A DNA stretch of 5,144 bases from an uncultured Planctomycetaceae bacterium (GTDB lineage Bacteria; Planctomycetota; Planctomycetia; Pirellulales; Pirellulaceae): contig CAIYOB010001338.1 of the NCBI GenBank assembly GCA_903927685.1, positions 1 to 5,144 of the forward strand. Reading direction: 5' to 3'. Made by a program: the position numbers and the translations under genes. The notes beneath the pieces are model-generated. The model worked only from the letters and a program-made list of their open reading frames with translations. It did no database searches and had not been told where the DNA came from. Positions 1 to 5,085 of the stretch are shown here, one piece after another; the first letter of the stretch is position 1; each line of letters starts with the position of its first letter.

Positions 1-94
1 CGCCGGGAAACGGCGGCTGGCTGGCGGCCCGGCACGACCCGGCCAGGAAACTGAGACAGCTGGCGGCGAGTACCGCGATGGCAAAGTTCTTCAT
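1..94 (-). CDS. N-terminus of an exported protein of unknown function (partial, runs off the left edge)
   Basis: Only the first 31 codons lie in the window, with no stop before the edge. The translation begins MKNFAIAVLAASCLSFLAG and continues SCRAASQPPFPG. This is a typical Sec signal peptide: a lysine at position 2, a hydrophobic core over residues 4-18, and a probable signal peptidase I site after C-R-A (residue 23) or the next alanine. The cysteine at 21 follows A-G-S, a poor lipobox because position -3 is Ala, so a lipoprotein is possible but less likely. The start is chosen because GAAGGGAG lies 6 bases upstream. The mature part is too short to identify a family. The gene follows the sulfotransferase-like gene in the same orientation after 251 bases. 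Its leader contains a TATAAT hexamer and a terminator-like hairpin, described separately. The call as a real exported protein is fairly firm; its function is unknown. Confidence 0.8.
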   Translation of the reverse strand, partial: MKNFAIAVLAASCLSFLAGSCRAASQPPFPG

Positions 95-100
95 CGGATG

Positions 101-108
101 CTCCCTTC
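101..108 (-). promoter_or_regulatory. Ribosome binding site of the left-edge gene
   Basis: On the minus strand this reads GAAGGGAG, with 6 bases before the ATG at 94. It is a strong purine-rich Shine-Dalgarno match, and it decides the start codon of a gene of which only the first 31 codons are visible. Confidence 0.75.
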
Positions 109-128
109 GCACAGTGGTCCATCAAGTC

Positions 129-152
129 AAAAACGGAGATGGATGGTCTCCG
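129..152 (-). terminator. Terminator-like hairpin with U-tract, in the leader of the left-edge gene
   Basis: On the minus strand CGGAGA (152-147) pairs perfectly with TCTCCG (139-134) across a 7-base loop, and TTTTT (133-129) follows at once. This is the shape of an intrinsic terminator, though the stem is only 6 base pairs. It could end transcription arriving from the sulfotransferase-like gene about 195 bases upstream. Its position between the TATAAT at 160-165 and the start codon at 94 also allows two other readings: an attenuator, or a 5'-terminal stem-loop that stabilises the mRNA, because the expected start of transcription (about 152-154) falls on the first base of the stem. Confidence 0.5.
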
Positions 153-159
153 CACCGCC

Positions 160-165
160 ATTATA
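160..165 (-). promoter_or_regulatory. Possible -10 element upstream of the left-edge gene
   Basis: The minus strand reads TATAAT, a perfect sigma-70-type -10 hexamer inside GC-rich DNA, 65 bases before the ATG at 94. No good -35 match is visible at a spacing of 16-18 bases, and there is no TG extension. Transcription would start near 152-154 and give a leader of roughly 58 bases. The rarity of such a hexamer in this base composition supports it; the missing -35 and the hairpin that directly follows weaken it. Confidence 0.4.
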
Positions 166-265
166 CGGCCCGGGCGGGCGAAGGGGCACTGGCCGAGCCG
201 TAGCGTGGTCGGCCGGAAGTTGGCGGGGAAGAAATGGGCAGCGGGAGGAGAAAAGCAGGAGCTGT

Positions 266-316
266 GCGGGCCCTTGGACTCCCCGCGGTCTGTGGGCTCG
301 CTGCGCTCGACCACAG
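266..316 (-). other. Two adjacent stem-loops after the sulfotransferase-like gene
   Basis: Starting about 30 bases after the stop of the sulfotransferase-like gene, CTGTGG (290-295) pairs with CCACAG (311-316) around a 15-base loop. Next to it GCGGG (266-270) pairs with CCCGC (282-286) around an 11-base loop. Neither is followed by a T-tract on the minus strand, so these are not classical intrinsic terminators. They may protect the 3' end of the mRNA or be a fragment of an interspersed repeat. The rest of the 251-base gap shows no gene that can be supported. Confidence 0.3.
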
Positions 317-345
317 CCACCCCTGCAATCCTGAGTCCAGCGTGG

Positions 346-1212
346 TCAGGCAGCCGACTTTCCCTCGCGGCGTTTCACGCTGCGGCGTTCGCCGAATCCC
401 AGCGTGGCCAACAGCCAGCGGAGCGGCTTGCGGCGGACTTCCCAGCGGTAGCGGCGGGTGACTTCAAAGCTGGGCGCCAACCGCTTGTCGCGGAATTCCC
501 CGGTGGCCGGATTGGCCCGTTTGACGGGGTAGCCGTTCAGTTCGTTGAAGTCGCGGAATTCGCGTTCCAGCCACTCCAGGTCGACGGCCGGAATCGGTTT
601 CGCTTTGCTCTGCTGCTGGTAGAACCCGACCGTCGTAATCAGGCTATCGTGGGGGATCTTCCAGAACGACTGGTCTCCTCGGCGGCAGTCTGCTATCTCT
701 GCTGGCATCTTCGGCCAGCGGAGCATGGCCTTGTCCCAGGGGAGATCGAGTTGTTCGCAGGCGGCGCGCAAGATTGGCTCGGGCGTGGCGACCAGGCTTT
801 CGTACTTGACGATCGGCCAGCCCTTTTGGGAGAAATAGCGGCAATCCTCGGCGAAGCGCCGCAGTCGCATCCGCAGCGGCGGATCCTCGGCGGTGATCCC
901 GTTGGCGGCATACGAGCCGCTGACCAGGCTGGCCCACAAGTCGCGGAGGTCCCGGACGACCAGGAGGGGATAGACGTCCCAGCCCAAGTCGCCGTAGTGC
1001 CGGACCAACTCGCTCATCCGGAAACTGCCCACGTTGGTCTTGTACCAGGCGTGCGGGTTGCCCAACCGCGGATCGAGAAACGGCAGCAGGTCGTTGTCGG
1101 CGTCCAAGACGCCGTCCATGTCGGATCGCTGCAGAAAGCACCACGAAACCAGCGTCGAGCCACTGCCCTGGAGACCACCGCACAGGTAGAGCCGGCGAGT
1201 GATTCCCTTCAT
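346..1212 (-). CDS. Sulfotransferase-like P-loop protein (288 aa)
   Basis: Probably a cytoplasmic enzyme transferring sulfate from PAPS to an unknown acceptor. Near the N-terminus, GGLQGSGSTLVSWCF (residues 12-26) matches the 5'-phosphosulfate-binding loop of sulfotransferases in shape. VVRDLRDLWASLVSG (85-99) matches the 3'-phosphate motif, with R87 and S95 as the expected binding residues. KYESLVATPEPILRAACEQL (136-155) is the conserved stretch seen late in Sulfotransfer_1/3 proteins. Length fits the family (about 250-300 aa). One oddity: the position just before S-G-S-T is Gly (G16), where many family members have Lys or Arg. The C-terminus is rich in Arg/Lys and might touch membrane or nucleic acid. 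No signal peptide is seen. The start at 1212 is preferred over an in-frame ATG at 1413 because GAGGGA lies 6 bases upstream and the extra 67 residues are low-complexity Gly/Arg. Family call fairly firm; substrate unknown. Confidence 0.82.
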   Translation of the reverse strand: MKGITRRLYLCGGLQGSGSTLVSWCFLQRSDMDGVLDADNDLLPFLDPRLGNPHAWYKTNVGSFRMSELVRHYGDLGWDVYPLLVVRDLRDLWASLVSGSYAANGITAEDPPLRMRLRRFAEDCRYFSQKGWPIVKYESLVATPEPILRAACEQLDLPWDKAMLRWPKMPAEIADCRRGDQSFWKIPHDSLITTVGFYQQQSKAKPIPAVDLEWLEREFRDFNELNGYPVKRANPATGEFRDKRLAPSFEVTRRYRWEVRRKPLRWLLATLGFGERRSVKRREGKSAA

Positions 1213-1218
1213 TGTCTG

Positions 1219-1224
1219 TCCCTC
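1219..1224 (-). promoter_or_regulatory. Ribosome binding site of the sulfotransferase-like gene
   Basis: The minus strand reads GAGGGA, 6 bases before the ATG at 1212. It settles the start: the P-loop follows 12 residues later, as is usual in this family, whereas the longer frame from 1413 has no comparable site. Confidence 0.7.
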
Positions 1225-1468
1225 GTCTACGCTTCCCTTGCCTCCAGCCGGAAGTGACGGCCCGGGAGCCTGCCCCGGTCTGCCCCGCCCGCGTCCGCCA
1301 TCCGCTGTTCCCTGTCCGGATCCGGAACCGCTGCGAAGCCCCCATCGCCAGCGCCGAATCCCGCCCCCAAGGGATATCGACCGCCGAGCGCCGGCTTCTT
1401 CACGGCTTGTCACCGGCGCCGGGAAATCGCCTCACCTGCCGTCCGCGCTTTACCGCACGCGCGGTGAA

Positions 1469-1522
1469 ATCGCCATGTTCGACAGGTGCCGCATCCTCGC
1501 GGCGACCCGCCCACATGGCGAT
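1469..1522 (-). other. Nested stem-loop downstream of the large exported-protein gene
   Basis: ATCGCCATG (1469-1477) pairs perfectly with CATGGCGAT (1514-1522). Inside it GCCGC (1488-1492) pairs with GCGGC (1499-1503) around a 6-base loop, and GGT/ACC (1485-1487 with 1505-1507) extends this across one bulged base. In the RNA this would be a 54-base two-tier hairpin starting 47 bases after the stop at 1569. There is no U-tract, so a 3'-end stabiliser, an RNA processing site, or a factor-assisted terminator is likelier than an intrinsic terminator. Chance pairing in GC-rich DNA cannot be excluded. Confidence 0.35.
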
Positions 1523-1568
1523 GCGGCCGGGTCAACGCAGCGAACGCCGGCGAGGGCGGCTCGACTGC

Positions 1569-4500
1569 CTACGGCTGGTACTGGATCCACAGCGGCGAGA
1601 CCCAAACCATCTCGCCGTTCTCCTGCTGCCCGCGGACGTAGTAGTACGACGTGCCGGGCTGGGGATCCATGTCCGTCCACGTGAACTCGACTTCCGGTTT
1701 GCCGGGGGCGGAAGTGTAGACGTAAGTGTTGTTCTTGACAATGGCGACGCTCTGGAAATCCGCGGTGCCGATCAGCTTGACCTTCAACGTCGGCGGCTCG
1801 GACAACGTGAACTCGTCGCCCATCAGGTGCGTTCCGCAACGGACATCGGCGATGATGTTGTCGGTCGCCCCGTAGACGTGCCGCTGCTTGAGGGCCGCGA
1901 AAATGGCCTCCCGGCTGCGGTTTTCCGCCCATACGTTGCAGTAACTGATGTGCGTCGACGTATGATCCGAACTCGACTGGAAGCCCAGCCGGTAGCCCTT
2001 GGCGAGCGCTCGCCAGACAAAACCGTTGGGCCGCCAGCCGCCGATCGCGTCGTCCACGGACGGCGCCCGCGGCGCGCCGGGCTCTTCATAATTCTGCCGG
2101 CAGCCCTGATAGATCTCGACCACCGGCTCGACCACCGGGTCGTTGTCGCGCCAGTCGGTACCCATGTCGGTGGCGCTGGTGTGCGAAGCGCAGACTCCGT
2201 CGTACTGGTGCAGGTACTTGTACAGCAACTGCGTGTCGGGCGTATTCGCCGGCTGCTGGTCGTCCCGCCCCGTCCCCGGCTTGCCAAACCGGGGTAGCGT
2301 CCGCACTCCGCGGCGGGCAAAAATCGGGTTGCGATGCCCGTCCGGATAGCTGACGCTCCGCTCGTACGAGAACATCGGGATGAACCGGTCGCCGACCTTG
2401 TAGGCGTCGGCGGTCTTCTGGGTGATCCACCACGGATACTCGCGATTGCTGTTATTGTCGTGATCCCCGTTGCCGATCCAGTCAAAGCCGACGGCGTCCA
2501 GCGCATACCGATACATGTCGATCAGCGTGCCGTCGCCGCCGCCGTCCGTGGACAGCTCCGTGTGCCGATGAAACTCGCCGCGCAGCAGTTGGAGCGATTT
2601 GCCGGGAACTTCCAAACGATAGGTTTGGCAACGGGCGACGGCGCCCCGTTCCGCCCCGCCAACGGGTTCCGCCCGCACCGCCGCTTCGGCCGCGGCCAAC
2701 TGCGGCGGATCGGCGGCGGCGCCGCCCAAGCCGAAGACGCTGACAAAAATGTCGTTGTTGATCGGTTCCGCCTTGTCGCCCTTGGGCAGTTCGCGCTGAT
2801 ACGCCTGCTGGTATCCCGACACTTTCTGCCGCCCGTCGCAGGAGCCGACGAACAGCATCTGGCCTTCGGCACAGGGCACCAAGACGGGCCGGTTGTCCAG
2901 GATGTTGTCGCTGTTGGGCACGTAAACAGGCCGCAGCCAGCGGCCGCCTTGATAGCACGTCAGGTATTCGAACCAGGCCGTGCCGACCGAGCACCAGAAG
3001 TGCGGCGTGCGGGCGCGGTACGCCAGCCATACCCGGCCCGCCGAATCGCAGGCCAACCGCGGCAAACTGCGCGGCACGCCGGCCTGAGTCGCCCGTTCCT
3101 GACCCGCCTGACGCTGGTTTGCCGGCTTGGCCTTGGTCTTGGCGGCTTTGGCGACTTTGGCCGGACCGGTGTCTTCGAGGGCGACCGCAAGATCGCCGCT
3201 GGTCTGCAAGGGCCGGCCGTCTTGATAGCAGCGGACGGCAACGCTCCGCGGGCCGCCGCTGTACAACGGCGAACCTTCCTTGTCCAAGGCCCCGAAATCC
3301 TTGCCCCAGTTCTCCGGGCCTTCTTCCCAGGCGAGCCACAGCCGGCCGCCGCCGTCGTAAGCACAGCTGGCATGTGCTTCCTGCCGCAGCGTCCCGGCGA
3401 CCGGGATCGGCGCCCCGAACGTGTCGCCGCCCGCTGCGACGGCGTGCAGCACGTCGTAATTGCCGCGAGCGTAGCTGTCCCAGGCGATGGCCACCGCCCC
3501 GCTGGAAGACGTGGCAATGGCCGGATCCCAGTCGTTACCCGCCTCCGACGTGACGGCGATTTCGGCCGAGAACCGTTCGCCCTGCTGGCGAGTTGCGTAG
3601 ATATTCGAATTGTCGATGCGGAAGCCCTGCCAAGTCACCCAGACACTGCCACTGGCATCCGTCGCGGCCGCCGGATTGAGATCGGGGCCGGGATCGGTGG
3701 TCAGCCGCAGCGGTGCCGACCATTGGCCCTCCTGCTGGACCGCCGCGTACAAGTCGAAATTCCCGTCGAGCTGGGCGGACCAGAACACCCACGGACGCCC
3801 CTTGCCGTCCACCGCGATCGCCGTCTTGTACAGATCCTCACCGCCCTTGGTCACCGGTGCGGGCTGGGACCATTTCCCCTCCCGGATGGTCACCACGAAG
3901 ACCTGATCGCCGCCGGTCGGTTGGTCCAACTTCGAGAGATCGGGCTCTTGGTCCGGCTGGAACACCATCCGCTTGGCAAAATCTTTGCCGTGGGTGAACG
4001 CGGTGTAGGCGACGTAGATCGTCCCGTCCGCGGCGCGGGCCGCGGACGGGTAGTCCTCCTCGGTCGCCTCCGTCGCCAACGCATAGCTGGCCGGGATCCG
4101 GACCACGTCGGCTGCGCCTTCCAACTGGACCAGCCGCTTGCCGAAGGGGACGTCGGCCAGCGAAAACGAGAAGTCGCCTTGCGTCGTCGCTACCTTGACA
4201 TGAGCCGCCTCGTGCGCGCCGTCCAAGGTAACAATCAGCCCGGTCTCGCTCATCGGCGACTGCTTGGCCTGGGCAGACTTGAAGCGGGGGGCGGGCCGGG
4301 AACTCAGCTTCCAGGTGTTGCCCTCGAGGCGGTCGGGCAACCCTTTGCGCCAGAAGTCCAGTCCGGCGAGCGTTCCGCCGTCGACGTCCAGTTTCCCATC
4401 CCAGACCGTCTCCTTGTCGTCCTTCAATCCCAACTGGATCCGCAGGCAGATTCGTCCCGGCTGGAGCGATTGCTCGGCCACCGGTTTGTCTGCCGCCACT

Positions 4501-4583
4501 TCCTGAATCGAGCGTTGAGCCAGCACGGAGGTCAACGCGATCACGGCCACCGCCGGAACGAACAGCGAGGCGATCTTGAACAT
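1569..4583 (-). CDS. Exported beta-propeller protein with C-terminal PHP-type metallohydrolase domain (1004 aa)
   Basis: A signal peptide spans residues 1-22 (hydrophobic core about 8-20, cleavage probably after V-L-A), so the protein should leave the cytoplasm. A beta-rich segment (about 40-165) follows. Blades with the pattern D-G-x-(I/V)-x-(V/W)-x-(Y/W) recur near 179-193, 252-270, 302-319, 353-368, 404-419 and 508-522, which suggests a BNR-like propeller of about six or more blades. A Lys/Ala/Gln-rich stretch (474-502) interrupts it. Residues 666-910 carry PHP/CehA-like motifs: GEFHRHTELSTDGG (H672, H674, D680), GDHDNN (D707, H708), E741, SHTSATD (H801), E823 and SSSDHTSTH (D873, H874, H878). 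These are the expected metal ligands. A beta-rich tail (about 910-1004) ends the protein. It is likely a metal-dependent hydrolase of a phosphoester or related bond; the substrate is unknown. The start at 4583 is chosen because it gives the signal peptide; its ribosome site is weak. Confidence 0.85.
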   Translation of the reverse strand: MFKIASLFVPAVAVIALTSVLAQRSIQEVAADKPVAEQSLQPGRICLRIQLGLKDDKETVWDGKLDVDGGTLAGLDFWRKGLPDRLEGNTWKLSSRPAPRFKSAQAKQSPMSETGLIVTLDGAHEAAHVKVATTQGDFSFSLADVPFGKRLVQLEGAADVVRIPASYALATEATEEDYPSAARAADGTIYVAYTAFTHGKDFAKRMVFQPDQEPDLSKLDQPTGGDQVFVVTIREGKWSQPAPVTKGGEDLYKTAIAVDGKGRPWVFWSAQLDGNFDLYAAVQQEGQWSAPLRLTTDPGPDLNPAAATDASGSVWVTWQGFRIDNSNIYATRQQGERFSAEIAVTSEAGNDWDPAIATSSSGAVAIAWDSYARGNYDVLHAVAAGGDTFGAPIPVAGTLRQEAHASCAYDGGGRLWLAWEEGPENWGKDFGALDKEGSPLYSGGPRSVAVRCYQDGRPLQTSGDLAVALEDTGPAKVAKAAKTKAKPANQRQAGQERATQAGVPRSLPRLACDSAGRVWLAYRARTPHFWCSVGTAWFEYLTCYQGGRWLRPVYVPNSDNILDNRPVLVPCAEGQMLFVGSCDGRQKVSGYQQAYQRELPKGDKAEPINNDIFVSVFGLGGAAADPPQLAAAEAAVRAEPVGGAERGAVARCQTYRLEVPGKSLQLLRGEFHRHTELSTDGGGDGTLIDMYRYALDAVGFDWIGNGDHDNNSNREYPWWITQKTADAYKVGDRFIPMFSYERSVSYPDGHRNPIFARRGVRTLPRFGKPGTGRDDQQPANTPDTQLLYKYLHQYDGVCASHTSATDMGTDWRDNDPVVEPVVEIYQGCRQNYEEPGAPRAPSVDDAIGGWRPNGFVWRALAKGYRLGFQSSSDHTSTHISYCNVWAENRSREAIFAALKQRHVYGATDNIIADVRCGTHLMGDEFTLSEPPTLKVKLIGTADFQSVAIVKNNTYVYTSAPGKPEVEFTWTDMDPQPGTSYYYVRGQQENGEMVWVSPLWIQYQP

Positions 4584-4600
4584 GGCACATGCCCCCGGAG

Positions 4601-4614
4601 AATTGGATCGAATT
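4601..4614. promoter_or_regulatory. Operator-like near-palindrome before the large exported-protein gene
   Basis: AATTGGATCGAATT is symmetrical at 12 of 14 positions (AATT-N-GATC-N-AATT) and is AT-rich within GC-rich surroundings, 18 bases before the start codon at 4583. Close by, the heptamer AACCCTT is repeated in tandem at 4624-4630 and 4631-4637. Either could bind a regulator acting on the leader, which starts near 4694. The start codon itself has only a G-run (GGGGG, 4591-4596 region) as ribosome site, so translation might be weak or controlled. No regulator is encoded nearby, so this remains a suggestion. Confidence 0.22.
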
Positions 4615-4700
4615 TGGGCCCAGAACCCTTAACCCTTGCTGGACAGGGCACCGCCCTTGGAAACGCGTCTTGGGCTGAGTTTCGTCCCCATCGGCCCGGC

Positions 4701-4709
4701 ATTATAGCA
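4701..4709 (-). promoter_or_regulatory. Extended -10 promoter of the large exported-protein gene
   Basis: The minus strand reads TGCTATAAT (4709-4701), a perfect TATAAT with the TG extension at the correct one-base distance. Extended -10 promoters need little or no -35, and none is obvious here at 16-18 bases. Transcription would begin near 4694, giving a leader of about 110 bases before the ATG at 4583. The leader contains a small hairpin AGGGC-GGT-GCCCT. The palindrome cluster begins about 30 bases further upstream. Confidence 0.55.
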
Positions 4710-4737
4710 TCTTGTCCGGAACACTACACCGTCCAGA

Positions 4738-4757
4738 GCCCCGGGGGACTCCGGGGC
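4738..4757. repeat. GC-rich hairpin at the edge of the palindrome cluster
   Basis: GCCCCGG (4738-4744) pairs perfectly with CCGGGGC (4751-4757) around a 6-base loop. It differs from the 3-base-loop palindromes that follow, and it lies just upstream of the promoter of the large exported-protein gene on the minus strand. It may mark the border of the repeat cluster or be an independent structure. Confidence 0.4.
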
Positions 4758-4797
4758 CCCGGAACCACGCACCGGTTTCCGGGCCGAAGGCCAGACG

Positions 4798-4856
4798 CCC
4801 GTTTTCGGGCCGAAGGCCCAGCAGTTTGCCTAGCCCAGCCCAACGGGCTGGGCAAA
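4798..4856 (+). repeat. First copy of an exact 59-base direct repeat (modules C+B)
   Basis: This stretch is identical base for base to 5086-5144, at an offset of 288. It begins CCCGTTTTCGGGCC, holds the GAA-loop palindrome, the spacer AGCAGTTTGCCTA and the AAC-loop palindrome, and ends GGGCAAA. The outer TTTGCC (4825-4830) can also pair with GGCAAA (4851-4856), so module B may form an alternative, longer cruciform. Confidence 0.95.
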
Positions 4857-4860
4857 CGAG

Positions 4861-4893
4861 CAATACAACCCCTGAGGGCCAACGGCCCGGTCA
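4861..4893 (+). repeat. Imperfect direct repeat containing module A, copy 1
   Basis: The stretch from CAATA to GGCCCGGTCA resembles 5054-5085 with one single-base length difference and a few substitutions; the 15 bases GGGCCAACGGCCCGG are identical. The bases after the palindrome (GGTCATTTGC, to 4898) also match the reverse complement of the outer side of the module A at 5025-5047, so the flank belongs to the repeat. Confidence 0.75.
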
Positions 4894-4953
4894 TTTGCGA
4901 CAAACAACGGGATTGATGTTGATGAATTATGCGTTTGGGATTGGACTACCCTT

Positions 4954-4976
4954 GCAAACGGCCGGGCCGTTGGCCC
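4954..4976 (-). repeat. Inverted module A with TTTGC flank, copy 1
   Basis: GCAAA followed by five variable bases and the GTT-loop palindrome aligns without gaps to 5025-5047 (offset 71), differing only in the bases between GCAAA and the palindrome. In minus orientation both read palindrome, linker, TTTGC. Confidence 0.75.
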
Positions 4977-5001
4977 TGCGGTGCCCTGGGGGACACGGAT
5001 A

Positions 5002-5029
5002 CCCAGCCCGTTGGGCTGGGCTAGGCAAA
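5002..5029 (-). repeat. Inverted copy of module B
   Basis: These 28 bases are the exact reverse complement of 4825-4852 (and so of 5113-5140). In minus-strand reading the unit runs directly on from module A (5047 to 5030), making a continuous A-B unit joined by a CATTTGCC-type linker. This shows that A and B travel together as a composite element. Confidence 0.9.
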
Positions 5030-5047
5030 TGCCTGGGCCGTTGGCCC
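5025..5047 (-). repeat. Inverted module A with TTTGC flank, copy 2
   Basis: This is the partner of 4954-4976. It overlaps by a few bases with the inverted module B at 5002-5029, so the TTTGC box is shared by the two modules and is the junction between them. Confidence 0.75.
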
Positions 5048-5053
5048 GGAGAA

Positions 5054-5085
5054 CAATAGAACCGTGAGGGCCAACGGCCCGGGCA
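5054..5085 (+). repeat. Imperfect direct repeat containing module A, copy 2
   Basis: This is the partner of 4861-4893. Here module A runs straight into the 59-base direct repeat (module C), while in copy 1 it follows module B, so the modules have been shuffled relative to one another. Confidence 0.75.

Larger units (their letters stand above)
1213..1568. other. Intergenic gap without a supported gene
   Basis: These 356 bases separate the stop of the large exported protein from the start of the sulfotransferase-like gene. Open frames cross it on both strands, but they are overhangs of frames antisense or out of phase to the neighbours and encode Arg/Gly/Pro-rich, family-less sequence. I see no convincing -10/-35 pair on the minus strand and no T-tract terminator. 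The one clear structure is the stem-loop at 1469-1522. A short hairpin ACCGC/GCGGT (1452-1456 with 1461-1465) lies beside it. Confidence 0.6.

Noticed and set aside
1..94. Lipoprotein call for the left-edge gene
   Set aside because: The cysteine at residue 21 is preceded by A-G-S, lacking the Leu/Val/Ile usual at -3, and a signal peptidase I site fits better.
139..1257. Plus-strand open frame of 372 codons opposite the sulfotransferase-like gene
   Set aside because: The minus-strand frame carries both PAPS-binding motifs and a ribosome binding site. The plus-strand translation has no recognisable domain and starts inside the leader hairpin of the left-edge gene.
1213..1413. N-terminal extension of the sulfotransferase-like protein by 67 residues
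   Set aside because: The extension is low-complexity Gly/Arg/Ser without a ribosome site, and the start at 1212 has GAGGGA 6 bases upstream and puts the P-loop at the usual distance.
3838..4590. Minus-strand frame of 250 codons starting at an ATG 7 bases before the chosen start
   Set aside because: It is out of phase with the propeller frame, is Arg/Gly-rich and has no signal peptide or domain.
2334..4916. Long plus-strand open frame of 860 codons
   Set aside because: It lies antisense to the large exported-protein gene, whose signal peptide and PHP motifs are clear. Its translation shows no family motif, and it runs through the promoter and into the palindrome cluster. Long antisense frames are expected in GC-rich genes.
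4712..5059. Plus-strand open frame of 115 codons in the repeat cluster
   Set aside because: Its translation is made by the palindromes themselves and has no ribosome site or domain.
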